Shown here one piece after another: positions 1 through 9,986 of a DNA stretch of 64,000 nt. The position numbers and the translations under genes are program-made. The stretch comes from Granulimonas faecalis. Lineage in GTDB: Bacteria; Actinomycetota; Coriobacteriia; Coriobacteriales; Atopobiaceae. The stretch is taken from contig NZ_BQKC01000001.1 of assembly GCF_022834715.1 (NCBI RefSeq), positions 1,772,501 to 1,836,500 of the forward strand. Direction: 5' to 3'. Below the pieces are notes generated by a model that was not told where the DNA came from, made no database searches, and saw only the letters and a list, made by a program, of their open reading frames with translations. How positions within the stretch are numbered: the first letter of the stretch is position 1; each line of letters starts with the position of its first letter.

Positions 1-29
1 CCCTCCTTTTTTGACGCTTCCAAGCAATG

Positions 30-70
30 GGGCTCCTTGCGACAAGCGGAAAGCCGCCGCAAGGAGCCCC
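30..70. repeat. Long hairpin at window edge
   Basis: A 13-bp perfect stem (30-42 with 58-70, GGGGCTCCTTGCG and its complement) encloses a 15-nt loop. No T-tract follows on either strand, so it is not a typical intrinsic terminator. It borders the array of ~26-bp units that begins just to its right. Confidence 0.6.
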
Positions 71-356
71 AAATGCGCGATGGCGGGTAGCGTTGGCACG
101 AAGGCCCTCGGATGCGCGACCGTTGAGGCGTGAAGGGGTCTCGATGCGCGGTTTTGGCCCCTTGTCGACAAGAAGTCGCGCATCGGGGGCGGTTCGCGGC
201 GTGGCCATCGCGCATTGGAGGCCGTTAGCGCAAAGGGCGACGGATGCGCGGCCAAACCTGGCGCAAAGGGCCTCCAATGCACGATTTGGGGGCCTTCTCG
301 CGCATTGGAGGCCTTTAGTGCCAGGAAAGTCGCGCATCGGGGGCGGTTCGCGCCAA
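71..356. repeat. Array of ~26-bp units in opposing orientation, copy 1
   Basis: About eight diverged copies of a unit with left half TGGCACGAAAGG and right half GATGCGCGA. Direct copies lie near 94-120, 125-151, 228-254 and 259-284. Inverted copies lie near 176-200, 206-232, 298-323 and 330-355. Pairs of opposite orientation can fold into long hairpins. The same unit recurs at 18703-18870, also next to 42-bp palindromes. The stretch 1-641 holds no convincing gene; open frames here have no ribosome site and simply read through the repeats. Confidence 0.7.
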
Positions 357-454
357 GGGGCGGCCGGATCACGCACCCAGCGCGTTTCAGGTCGAGAGAA
401 TCGCACACTCGACGCCCTTCGCGCCACACCGCGCCTCTCCCGCCCGCCCCTTTC

Positions 455-496
455 CGCCTGAAAGCGATTGAGGGCGCCCTCAATCGCTTTCAGGCG
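455..496. repeat. 42-bp palindrome, copy 1 (perfect)
   Basis: Perfect 42-bp inverted repeat starting CGCCTGAAAGCGATTGAG, with centre GGCGCC. It is one of seven copies of identical length in the window. It lies 3' of the small gene ending at 642 and could act as a bidirectional terminator, but no T-tract follows. Confidence 0.9.
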
Positions 497-641
497 CAGA
501 GAGGGGTCACGCTGGGACCGCAGGTGGGGAGAGGCCCGCAGCCGGCCTATCGCCCGCAGCCGGCCCGTCGCCCGCCGCCGCATGCAAAAGGGGAGGCAGC
601 CGCAGCCGCCTCCCCTGCACAACCGCACGACCCGCGAGCCC

Positions 642-1124
642 TCAGGCCTCGTAGGCGATGGAGTCTCCCGCCCACTCGTCGAGCTTTCCGATGGCGTTGC
701 AAATCACGTCGAAAGGCTCGTCGCTGGCGCACGACGCCCGCGCAACGTCAACCTCCTCCTGCGGAACCTCCCCGGTAAAGCAGCGCTCCGCGTAGAAGCC
801 GCAGCGCATGATGGTCTTGACGGCCCCGGAAACGTCGTTTCGCATGGAAAGAGGCAGCCCTTTCTGCTCCACCAAGTGCTCCGCGATAAAGTCGCACGAC
901 GCGGTGTAGCTCTCGTCCCAGTTGAGGTTGCCGTTTTCCCGGGCCTCGGTGCGCAAGAGCTCCACCTGGCGCAGAAGCTCGCCCTGCAGGGCGCTGGAGC
1001 GGCCCCTCTCGGGCACGTACTCCTTCCAAATCCTGTCGCAGGAGTCCAGATAGGGAAACTTGACCCCGGTCGGCTCCGGCTCATCGGGATGAATCAGCTC
1101 CCAGATAGTGTCTATGAGGCTCAC
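642..1124 (-). CDS. Hypothetical protein, last gene of opp cluster
   Basis: A 160-residue soluble protein that I do not recognise. I chose the GTG at 1124 because GAGAGGAG lies just upstream; the longer frame would run back into oppA. The protein is acidic with no signal peptide or membrane segment. It has a mid-protein LNWDESYTASCDFIAEHL helix-like stretch and five cysteines. It lies 68 bp after oppA on the same strand, separated by a strong hairpin (1152-1186), so it may be co-transcribed at a reduced level. No catalytic motif is visible, and a function in peptide uptake would be guesswork. It could equally be an independent small regulatory or immunity-like protein. Confidence 0.7.
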   Translation of the reverse strand: MSLIDTIWELIHPDEPEPTGVKFPYLDSCDRIWKEYVPERGRSSALQGELLRQVELLRTEARENGNLNWDESYTASCDFIAEHLVEQKGLPLSMRNDVSGAVKTIMRCGFYAERCFTGEVPQEEVDVARASCASDEPFDVICNAIGKLDEWAGDSIAYEA

Positions 1125-1151
1125 GAAGGAACTCCTCTCAAGCAAAGCCCC

Positions 1152-1186
1152 CGCGCGGGGCGCCCAGCTGCCGGGCGCCCCGCGCG
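1152..1186 (-). terminator. Intercistronic GC hairpin between oppA and 3' gene
   Basis: A 14-bp perfect stem (1152-1165 with 1173-1186) with a 7-nt loop. It lies between the oppA stop and the ribosome site of the next gene. On the minus strand it is followed by GGGGCTTTG with no T-run, so an mRNA-stabilising or partially terminating hairpin is more likely than a full terminator. Confidence 0.5.
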
Positions 1187-1192
1187 AGCCGG

Positions 1193-2956
1193 TCAGTTCT
1201 CCTTCTGCCAGCCGATGTTCTGCGGCAGCAGCGTTTGGAGCAGGCAAGGGCCGTAGTTGGCGAGCCCCTTCTTCACCACCACGCCATCCGGGCCGTTCTG
1301 GTTGGGGACGATGGCGTAGAGCTCGAGGGCCTTCTTCTCGGCCTCGTTGCACAGCTCGACCTGCTTCTTGTTGTCGGACTCGCCGAGGACCTGGTTGAAC
1401 AGCTTGTCCGCCTCGGGGCTGCCAGCATGGGTGAAGTTGGACGGTGAGTCGGAGCCGTACAGCTGGTAGCCAAAATCGTAGCCCGTGGGAGAGCCGCCCC
1501 AGCGGATGCCGATCATGTCAAAGTCGCCGCTGTTCACCACCTTGGAGAAATCAGAGGCCGGGTGGGTCTTGATGTCGATCTTGATGCCGGCATCCTTGGC
1601 CATCTTCTGCACGGCGGCATCCAGGCTCTTGCCCGTGGCGGAGTCGCCAAAGGAGTCCAAGGAGAAGGCCGCCTGCACACCGTCCTTGGCGTAGTAGTCG
1701 CCGTCCAAGGCGTAGCCGGCGTCCTCGAGGGTCTTGCGCGCGGCCTTGGCACGGTCCTCGGAAGAGGCGCCGTCGAGCTTCTTGACGTCGTCGGGCAGGT
1801 TGTTCTCGTAGCCGGCCTGCCACGGGTACATGACGATGGAGCCGAGCCTGTCCTCATCCCAGCTCACGCCCTTGTAGGAGATGGAGAGGTCGATCTTGGG
1901 GTCGAAGCACTGGCAGAAGGCCTTGCGCACGACGATGTCCTGCAGGGCGCCGCGGGTAGTGTTCAGCTCGTAGCAGGCCAAAGAGTCAGCGAAGGCACGG
2001 CGAATCTCGGCGTCCTCCATGGTGCTGTAGTTCTGCAACTGCTCCAGATAAGCAGCGGCAGCGGCATCCGTCTCCCCGTTCTTGAAGGCGTTGATGGCCG
2101 CCTGGGCGTCCATCTGCTTGTAGGTGACCTCGTCGAGCTTGGGAGAGTCGCCCCACCACTGGGGGTTGGGCTTGAAGGTCACATGGGCATCGTCAAAGGA
2201 GTCCACCACGAAGGGGCCTGCCTGCCACTCGTTGTGGGGGTTGTTGACCCACCCCTTGGTATACACCTCGGGATCCTGGTTGGCAGGGTGCATGACGTCG
2301 ATGAATGCCTGGGGCGGGTAGGCGGGAGTGGAGAAGGTGATCACCACCTCGTGGTCGCCGGCGCCCTTCTCCACGCTCTCGATGAGCTCCACGCCGTCGG
2401 TGGAGGCGGGCGTGAAGCGCTCGTCCTTGCCGTTGCCCGTCATCCACGCGGTCTTGAAGGCCTCCACGTCCATGGGGGTGCCGTCGTTAAAGACCGCCTT
2501 GGGGTTCACCTTGATGGTGACGACCTCCTTGCCCGACTCCTCGGAGACGTCGCACGACTCCACATAGTCGGGGTTGGGCTTGATCTCCGAGCCATCGGGG
2601 GACCAGAGCCATAGAAGTGGGGCCATCTTGTTCCACAGGGTGCTCATATAGGCGGTGTTGCCGTTCACGCTGGCCTTGTTCCAGTCGGGGCCGATCTCGG
2701 AGATGGCCAAGGTGAGCGTGCCGCCGTCCTTGATGTTGTCGCGGGGCTGCTCGTTGATGTAGACCTTGCCCTTCTCGGGCAGGGGCAGCTTGTCCGCGGG
2801 GGTGGTGGCGGGCACGCCCGCCGAGGACTCGCTGTTGCCCGAGCCGTTGCCGCCGCCGGCCGCGTTGCAGCCCACGAGGCCTGCACCGGCAGCCGCAGCC
2901 CCTGCCGACCCGGCCAGGGCCACAAAGGCCCTGCGCGATATGTTGTTGGTGTCCAT
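1193..2956 (-). CDS. oppA: Oligopeptide ABC transporter substrate-binding lipoprotein
   Basis: A family 5 (SBP_bac_5) extracellular solute-binding protein of 587 residues that would capture peptides outside the membrane and deliver them to OppBC. The N-terminus SRRAFVALAGSAGAAAAGAG followed by LVGC looks like a twin-arginine-type signal with a lipobox; the mature protein would start at that Cys (about residue 30) and continue with a Gly/Asn/Ser linker. The start at 2956 is supported by AAAGGAG; an in-frame extension to 3007 lacks one. It follows the fused ATPase gene by 56 bp, and that gap can form a small stem-loop. Substrate class comes from the family; peptide specificity cannot be read from the sequence. 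Confidence 0.92.
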   Translation of the reverse strand: MDTNNISRRAFVALAGSAGAAAAGAGLVGCNAAGGGNGSGNSESSAGVPATTPADKLPLPEKGKVYINEQPRDNIKDGGTLTLAISEIGPDWNKASVNGNTAYMSTLWNKMAPLLWLWSPDGSEIKPNPDYVESCDVSEESGKEVVTIKVNPKAVFNDGTPMDVEAFKTAWMTGNGKDERFTPASTDGVELIESVEKGAGDHEVVITFSTPAYPPQAFIDVMHPANQDPEVYTKGWVNNPHNEWQAGPFVVDSFDDAHVTFKPNPQWWGDSPKLDEVTYKQMDAQAAINAFKNGETDAAAAAYLEQLQNYSTMEDAEIRRAFADSLACYELNTTRGALQDIVVRKAFCQCFDPKIDLSISYKGVSWDEDRLGSIVMYPWQAGYENNLPDDVKKLDGASSEDRAKAARKTLEDAGYALDGDYYAKDGVQAAFSLDSFGDSATGKSLDAAVQKMAKDAGIKIDIKTHPASDFSKVVNSGDFDMIGIRWGGSPTGYDFGYQLYGSDSPSNFTHAGSPEADKLFNQVLGESDNKKQVELCNEAEKKALELYAIVPNQNGPDGVVVKKGLANYGPCLLQTLLPQNIGWQKEN

Positions 2957-3012
2957 AGGCTTCTCCTTTGCTGTCAACGGGGCTGCCACGCAACCCCGAG
3001 ATGCCACGTCTG

Positions 3013-4983
<1,971 letters not shown>

Positions 4984-4995
4984 GCCTGCCGCCCC

Positions 4996-6021
4996 TCAGC
5001 TCTGAAGCTCGTGCTCGAGCTCGATTTGTTCGGACTCCTCCTCGGCCACGGTGCCGGCGGCCCTGGAGTAGGGGTCGATGGCGTCGCGCAGGCCGTCGCC
5101 CACCAGCTGCATGGAGACGCACAGCACGATCAAGACGAGGGAGGGGATGAGGATCGCCCACGGGGTGGTGAGCATGGTGGAGGAGCCCTGGCTCAGCAGG
5201 TAGCCCAGCGAGGTGTCGGGTGCCTGGATGCCCAGGCCGAGGAATGAGAAGGCGGTCTCGGAGTTGATGCCGCCGATGACCCCGAGCACCGTGTCGAGCA
5301 CCAGGATGGAGCCGAGGTTTGGGATGAGATGGCGCACGATGACGAGCAGCGGCGGCACGCCCATGTAGCGCGCGGCCCGCACGTAGTCGCGCTCGCGCAG
5401 GGAGAGGGCCATGGTGCGCAGCGTACGGGCGTAGCCGATCCACCCAAAGGCGGTGAGGCCCACGATGAGCATAATCCAGCCGGTGTTGGCTCCGGCCGCG
5501 CGCACGATCATGGCCACGAGCAGAAAGCTCGGGATGATGAGCAGCATGTCGAGGATCCACATGCCCACCTTTTCGGCCATGCCGCGGGAATAGGCGATGG
5601 ACGTGCCCACCACGGCGGCGATCACCGTAGTGAGAACCGTGTAGACCACGCCGATGGTGAGGGAGCGGCCCAGGCCGTGCACCACGCAGGCAAACAGGTC
5701 GAGGCCGCCGCCGTCGGTGCCAAAGAGGTGGCCATCGGTAAAGGGCGGAAGCGACAGGGCCGCAAAATCGGGCTCCGTGTAGTCGTAGGGGCTCAAAAAG
5801 GGGCCCACAACGGCCAAGAGTACCAGCAAGAAGAAGATCACAAGGCCCGCAACGGCCGAAGGCTGGCGAAAGAAGCGCCGCAGCACGAGCGACGCATAGC
5901 CTATGTGGCGCACCTGGCCGGTGCCCCCGCGGGCGTCGGCCATGAGCTCGAGCTCTGCGTTGGTGACATGGCGAGGCTCCGACGGCGGGGTTTTCGTGCC
6001 GTCCTTCTCGTCGATATCCAT
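4996..6021 (-). CDS. oppC: Oligopeptide ABC transporter permease OppC
   Basis: A 341-residue inner-membrane permease (BPD_transp_1 family) forming half of the peptide channel with OppB. It has an N-terminal cytosolic tail, one membrane segment near 50-75 (SAVAGLVIFFLLVLLAVVGP), then five more from about 110. The cytoplasmic coupling loop includes YVRAARYMGVPPLLVIVRHL, the EAA-type motif that contacts the ATPase. GAGGGGAG supports the ATG at 6021. Only 10 bp separate it from the upstream permease gene. Confidence 0.92.
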   Translation of the reverse strand: MDIDEKDGTKTPPSEPRHVTNAELELMADARGGTGQVRHIGYASLVLRRFFRQPSAVAGLVIFFLLVLLAVVGPFLSPYDYTEPDFAALSLPPFTDGHLFGTDGGGLDLFACVVHGLGRSLTIGVVYTVLTTVIAAVVGTSIAYSRGMAEKVGMWILDMLLIIPSFLLVAMIVRAAGANTGWIMLIVGLTAFGWIGYARTLRTMALSLRERDYVRAARYMGVPPLLVIVRHLIPNLGSILVLDTVLGVIGGINSETAFSFLGLGIQAPDTSLGYLLSQGSSTMLTTPWAILIPSLVLIVLCVSMQLVGDGLRDAIDPYSRAAGTVAEEESEQIELEHELQS

Positions 6022-6031
6022 GGGACTCCCC

Positions 6032-7024
6032 TCAGCTCATCTTGATGCGCGGGTCGAGCGCGGCGGCGAACAGGTCTGCGAGCAAGGCGCCCACGAGCGT
6101 GCAGACGCCTCCGAACGCCGCTACGGCCACCACGCCGTTGATGTCGTTGCCGTTGACGGCGTTGATGAAGTACTCGCCCATGCCATGGATGCCAAAGACC
6201 TTCTCGGTCATCACGGCACCCGTGAACACCGAGGCGATGGAGAAGGCCACCGAGACGGCCGTGGGAATCAAGGAGGCGCGTAGGGCATGGCGCCTCACCG
6301 CCTGACGGCGGGTGAGACCCTTGGCCCGGGCCGTGCGGACGTAGTCGGCGTGCATCTCGTCGAGCAGGTAGGTGCGCTGCCCCAGGTGGTAGCCCACGGC
6401 GCCGAGCACCGTGAGGACCAGCGTGGGCAAGAAGATGTGCTGCACGAGGTCCACGAGCCACAGCAACGGGTTGCCCCCGTCGTAGGACGACATGTCGGTG
6501 ACAAAGAAGATGCGGGCGCCCACCAGCTGGTTTATCTCAATGGCCACAAAGACCACCAAGATGGCGAAGACGACGGTGGGAATCACCATGAGCACCGAGG
6601 CAAAGGCGCCCGTCACGCGGTCCTGCCAAGCGTACTGGCGCTGCGCCGTATAGACGCCCAGGGCCACGCCGATAAGCACCGAGAGCACCGTGGAGGCTAT
6701 GAGCAGCTGGGCGGAGACGACCATGCGCACCGAGATGATCCGGCCCACGGAGTCGCCGGTGGGGGTGATGCCCAAGTCGCCCCGCGTGACCACCCCTTCG
6801 GCCCAGCGAAGATAGCGCTCCACCACGGGCGTCTTGTCGTTGAGGTTGGCCTCGTCAAGGGAGCGCTCGATGGACTCCTGGGGGGGGCGCGGCGTTTTGG
6901 ACTCATAGTTTGACCTCGGGTTGAGAAAGGCCGAGGCCAAAAAATACGTGAGCGACGTGGCCACAACGATCATGACCGCGTAGCCGGCCACACGCTTGAG
7001 AACATACAAAAGGAAACTCGACAT
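6032..7024 (-). CDS. oppB: Oligopeptide ABC transporter permease OppB
   Basis: The partner permease of OppC, about 330 residues. The first membrane helix is at the N-terminus (VLKRVAGYAVMIVVATSLTY), then comes a periplasmic stretch, then five helices. The EAA-like motif is DYVRTARAKGLTRRQAVRRH. I prefer the ATG at 7024 (GGGATGG upstream); an ATG at 7036 is an alternative. The external loop (about 40-95) contains the family-typical region ending GDLGITPTGDSVGRII. It follows the recombinase-like domain gene by 42 bp with no terminator, so that small gene probably heads this transcript. Confidence 0.92.
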   Translation of the reverse strand: MSSFLLYVLKRVAGYAVMIVVATSLTYFLASAFLNPRSNYESKTPRPPQESIERSLDEANLNDKTPVVERYLRWAEGVVTRGDLGITPTGDSVGRIISVRMVVSAQLLIASTVLSVLIGVALGVYTAQRQYAWQDRVTGAFASVLMVIPTVVFAILVVFVAIEINQLVGARIFFVTDMSSYDGGNPLLWLVDLVQHIFLPTLVLTVLGAVGYHLGQRTYLLDEMHADYVRTARAKGLTRRQAVRRHALRASLIPTAVSVAFSIASVFTGAVMTEKVFGIHGMGEYFINAVNGNDINGVVAVAAFGGVCTLVGALLADLFAAALDPRIKMS

Positions 7025-7066
7025 AGACCATCCCATGAACGTGCCTGCACTGCCTGCGGCGAAACC

Positions 7067-7426
7067 CTAGACAAACATGGCGCTCGGGTCCTCGTCCCCC
7101 CCAGTCTCAATGAGGTGAATCGCCATCTGGAGCTGCAGCCACCGCAGGAAGACCCTCACGTTGCAGCGGTACTCGCGAATTGTGAGCTTGGACATCGATC
7201 GGTCGAGCATGCCAACGAAACGGTCGGCGTCCTCGGGCGTGGCAACGAGCGGATCGACGTGCTCCGTTCGGCACCACGTGAGGAAGCGCCTCACCGCCGT
7301 GCACTTTGACCGAACGGTGCCGGATGCGTAACGCCCGGAAGTCGTCTCCATATAGGCGTTGAGAATGCCGTCGCAGAGCTCTCGTTGGGCAGTGCAGCTG
7401 GCAAGTGTCGCGCTTGGTGTTGACAT
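7067..7426 (-). CDS. Orphan SAM-like (integrase core-binding) domain protein
   Basis: A 119-residue protein that looks like only the N-terminal core-binding domain of a tyrosine recombinase: helix-rich, with TVRSKCTAVRRFLTWCRTEH and SKLTIREYRCNVRVFLRWLQ typical of the SAM-like fold. The catalytic domain with its R..H-R..H..Y residues is absent, and the gene ends 42 bp before oppB. The start at 7426 has an excellent AAAAGGAG. Either it is the stump of a XerC/D-type integrase whose 3' part was lost, or a retained stand-alone DNA-binding protein that now leads the opp operon. The strong ribosome site and clean stop favour a retained gene. Confidence 0.7.
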   Translation of the reverse strand: MSTPSATLASCTAQRELCDGILNAYMETTSGRYASGTVRSKCTAVRRFLTWCRTEHVDPLVATPEDADRFVGMLDRSMSKLTIREYRCNVRVFLRWLQLQMAIHLIETGGDEDPSAMFV

Positions 7427-7618
7427 CTCTGGCTCCTTTTCACGAGGCCCCGCCGGTCGCGCTCGAGAAGAAGACAATGGAAACGACACAGCAGGTGAAG
7501 CAAGGAATGGGCCCGAACACGACCGACGGGGGTCTGCGCGCAATGCCGACCGTGACTGCGCGCGCAGCCTATGATGGCCCCCTGCCGCCCCGAATTGCCC
7601 GTTGAACCAAGCAATGAA

Positions 7619-7637
7619 CTGCCGCCTTATTCGGCAA
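7619..7637. promoter_or_regulatory. TGCCG-N7-CGGCA inverted repeat, site 1
   Basis: Reads CTGCCGCCTTATTCGGCAA. Its 5+7+5 architecture is the same as sites at 18322, 23087 and 23177. It lies about 190 bp upstream of the small gene heading the opp cluster, in an otherwise gene-free 376-bp gap (7427-7802). Candidate operator of an unidentified regulator. Confidence 0.45.
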
Positions 7638-7663
7638 ACTAAGGCTATTGATCAGAGTCAGAC

Positions 7664-7699
7664 AAAAGGCGCCCTCTCTGCGCAGGACAGGGAGGGCGT
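7664..7699 (-). terminator. Terminator of the PRD-type regulator gene
   Basis: On the minus strand an ACGCCCTC/GAGGGCG stem with a short loop is followed by CCTTTTG. It lies about 100 bp past the stop of the regulator gene, so it is a plausible intrinsic terminator with a short T-run. Confidence 0.55.
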
Positions 7700-7769
7700 G
7701 ACATGGCGTTTAGGCGTTCTTGTTGTGAAGGGACATGGCCGATTCAGGCACCCCTGCCAAAACTTTTGG

Positions 7770-7788
7770 TTGCCAGCCAATTCAGCAA
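7770..7788. promoter_or_regulatory. Weaker TTGCCR-N7-YRGCAA site
   Basis: Reads TTGCCAGCCAATTCAGCAA. It fits the 19-bp motif of the other sites with one mismatch per half-site. It lies just 3' of the regulator gene. It may be a diverged second operator for the downstream transcript or a chance match. Confidence 0.25.
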
Positions 7789-7802
7789 AAGAAAGCAAGA
7801 CC

Positions 7803-9776
7803 TCAACGGGCCGCCCACTGAGGGAAACCGGTGCCCCCAAAGCGCCGCTCCTGGCCGCGGGCCTTCTGTGGGGAGTCGGCCTCCACCACAAGGCGAGTGC
7901 TGTCCAGCCCGGACAGCGCCTGCAGGCGCGCATCGTGGTCGCGAGCCTCCTTGAGCACGGAGACGGCGTCGCGCCGGTCTGCCAGACGGCACACCGAGCC
8001 CAGCAGCATTGCGGCCTCCCTGGCCGGCGCGCTCCTCGAGAGCACCAGGGCAAAGACGGCGTTCACCTGATGTGCCCCCCATGAGACAGGCTCTGGGAGC
8101 AGGACGCAGGCCAGCGAGGTCTGATGGACGGTCGCGCGGGGCGCATAGACGCACGCCACGCCGTTGCCGTAGTACATCCGCTCCTCGCCCTGGGTATCGA
8201 GCAGGCTCATGCAGAGCGCGGGGTCCCTGTCCACCAGGTCCAAAAGGGCGAGAAGGTCGCACAGGGCGCCGTGGGCGTTGGTGGCTTTGCACGCGCCGTC
8301 GAAACGCTGCTTGGGAAAGACCTTGGCCAGCATGCCGTAGCTGGCAATGGAGCGCTTTGCCCGACGCACGCACAAAAGGTCGTCGTCGCTCATGTAATGG
8401 CCCACCCTGATGACGGGTACCGGCATCGAGGGATTGCGCTCCTCGGTGGAAAGGATGTAGGAGAGGCGGGAAAGGTCGCAGTTCTTGAGGCGGCCGTCAG
8501 CCCATCCCGAGAAGCAGGTCACCTCGCTGCCAAGCTCCGAAGCGATCCTGTCGGCCAAAAAGTCGCGGGACGCCTCCCCCAGAGAGGAGACGAGCCCCAC
8601 CGGGGTCGGCCCGGTGCTATGGGACCGCCGGGCCAGGGCCCGGGCAAAAATAAAGGCGATGCTCCCGCACTCGCCATCGGGGATCTCCCGGCCGGAACGC
8701 GACTCGATGATCCGGCAGGTCTCGTTTGCAAGGACGTAGGAGAAAGGGAGGAACTCGCGCACCCCCTTGATCGGCTCGAGCCGGGCAGGGGTCTTGTACA
8801 GCATGCGCAAGAAGAGGAGGCGCAGGTGGTTTGCCGCCACCTCGTGAAGCCCCTCGTCGCTTGAGAGGTCGCACCTGAAGGTTCTGTCCAGGCTCTCTAT
8901 GAGCTGGGTGGCCAAAACGTCGGTGGTACCTCCCATGGGCTCGTCGAGGTCGCACCAAAAGGCCAGGTGCATAACTACGAAGGCGCACTCGTTGAGGTCG
9001 ACGGTGTGGCTGAGCACGCTCCTGATGGTGGAGCGCAGCGCGGAGCTCATCGTCGTGAAGCGAGGAAGCGTGAGAAAGCGGCCGAGTTCTTTGGGAAGCT
9101 CCAGGGAAGGCTCGAGGCCCGAGCGAAGGATCACGAGGGAGAGGCTCAGGATGAAGTCCCTGCGCGCCACTTCGGAGGCGGCGATGCCCACCACGCGAAA
9201 GAATGCGTCGGCGCAGGCGTTCAAGGGCCTGGAGTCGAGGCCCACGATGTTGAGGTAGCGTTCGAGGCCGCAGCGGGAGGCCACGGCGGCGCTCTCCAGA
9301 CAGAGCCGCTTGCTGAACTCCGGCCCCTCGATACGAGAGCCTTTCGCGGAGTTCCTCGCCAAGCGAAGCCCAAATTCCGAGCAGACAGCCGCCACGTCCT
9401 TGAGCAGGGCCGTTATCGTCGAACTTGAGACGAACAGCTCCGAGCGGATGTCTTTTGACTTGACCCACCGGCCGTCGCCCATGAGCTTGGCCAGCGCATA
9501 GAGCAGGCGGCTCTCCGAGTCTTGGTACACGCCGGGCTCGCCGCGCTTCGCCTGTTCCAACCTCCGCTCAAAAGCGGCGGGGTTGGAACAGCTCACCTGG
9601 TAGTCCCCACCGCGACGCTTACTCACCTTGGCAATGCCCGCAAACTCCGCATTGGCTGCCTTCACATAGGTGCGCACCGTACGCTCGCATACATCCATAT
9701 ACTCCATAACAGCCGTCATGGAGGCTCCGTCGCGACGGTAGATGTATTCCATAAATGAAGAGATTGTTTGGTCCAC
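7803..9776 (-). CDS. PTS-regulation-domain transcriptional regulator (BglG/MtlR/Mga-like)
   Basis: A 657-residue regulator of the multi-domain BglG/ManR/MtlR type. Residues 1-60 hold a first HTH (ASMTAVMEYMDVCERTVRTYVK). About 85-150 hold a second (WVKSKDIRSELFVSSSTITA), with the usual K..GSRIEGPEF continuation. The middle has PRD-like helical blocks (NECAFVVMHLAFWCDL). An EIIB-like block follows (VGLVSSLGEASRDFLADRIA), then a C-terminal EIIA-like block (GNGVACVYAPRATVHQTSL). The EIIA block lacks the usual G-P-H histidine context, so phosphorylation control may be degenerate. The GTG start at 9776 has AAAGGAGA. It follows the surface-protein gene on the same strand but behind a strong terminator. 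The target could be that gene or the PTS operon beyond it. Confidence 0.8.
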   Translation of the reverse strand: MDQTISSFMEYIYRRDGASMTAVMEYMDVCERTVRTYVKAANAEFAGIAKVSKRRGGDYQVSCSNPAAFERRLEQAKRGEPGVYQDSESRLLYALAKLMGDGRWVKSKDIRSELFVSSSTITALLKDVAAVCSEFGLRLARNSAKGSRIEGPEFSKRLCLESAAVASRCGLERYLNIVGLDSRPLNACADAFFRVVGIAASEVARRDFILSLSLVILRSGLEPSLELPKELGRFLTLPRFTTMSSALRSTIRSVLSHTVDLNECAFVVMHLAFWCDLDEPMGGTTDVLATQLIESLDRTFRCDLSSDEGLHEVAANHLRLLFLRMLYKTPARLEPIKGVREFLPFSYVLANETCRIIESRSGREIPDGECGSIAFIFARALARRSHSTGPTPVGLVSSLGEASRDFLADRIASELGSEVTCFSGWADGRLKNCDLSRLSYILSTEERNPSMPVPVIRVGHYMSDDDLLCVRRAKRSIASYGMLAKVFPKQRFDGACKATNAHGALCDLLALLDLVDRDPALCMSLLDTQGEERMYYGNGVACVYAPRATVHQTSLACVLLPEPVSWGAHQVNAVFALVLSRSAPAREAAMLLGSVCRLADRRDAVSVLKEARDHDARLQALSGLDSTRLVVEADSPQKARGQERRFGGTGFPQWAAR

Positions 9777-9902
9777 AGCGACCTCTCCTTTTTCCTCGAA
9801 GCAACTTACAGCCGCGGCAGAGTGCCGGAATAGTTCACAATTGCTACCTACCACTCGAGTAGGAGTTCAAACCTGAATTCCTATGCATGAATTCGTACTT
9901 TT

Positions 9903-9942
9903 TATGAAAAAGCGGGAGGCATTTCAGAGAAATGCCTCCCGC
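9903..9942 (-). terminator. Intrinsic terminator of the surface-protein gene
   Basis: Stem GCGGGAGGCATTT with its exact complement (9912-9942) and a short loop. On the minus strand it is followed by TTTTTCATAAAAA. It lies 45 bp past the stop of the surface-protein gene. Confidence 0.9.
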
Positions 9943-9986
9943 TTCGCTAGCTCATATCCACAACCGCCTCAAGGAAGACCTAACTC

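Noticed and set aside
71-356. Spaced ~26-bp units as a CRISPR array
   Set aside because: Units alternate in orientation, are strongly diverged and have irregular spacing; no cas genes nearby.
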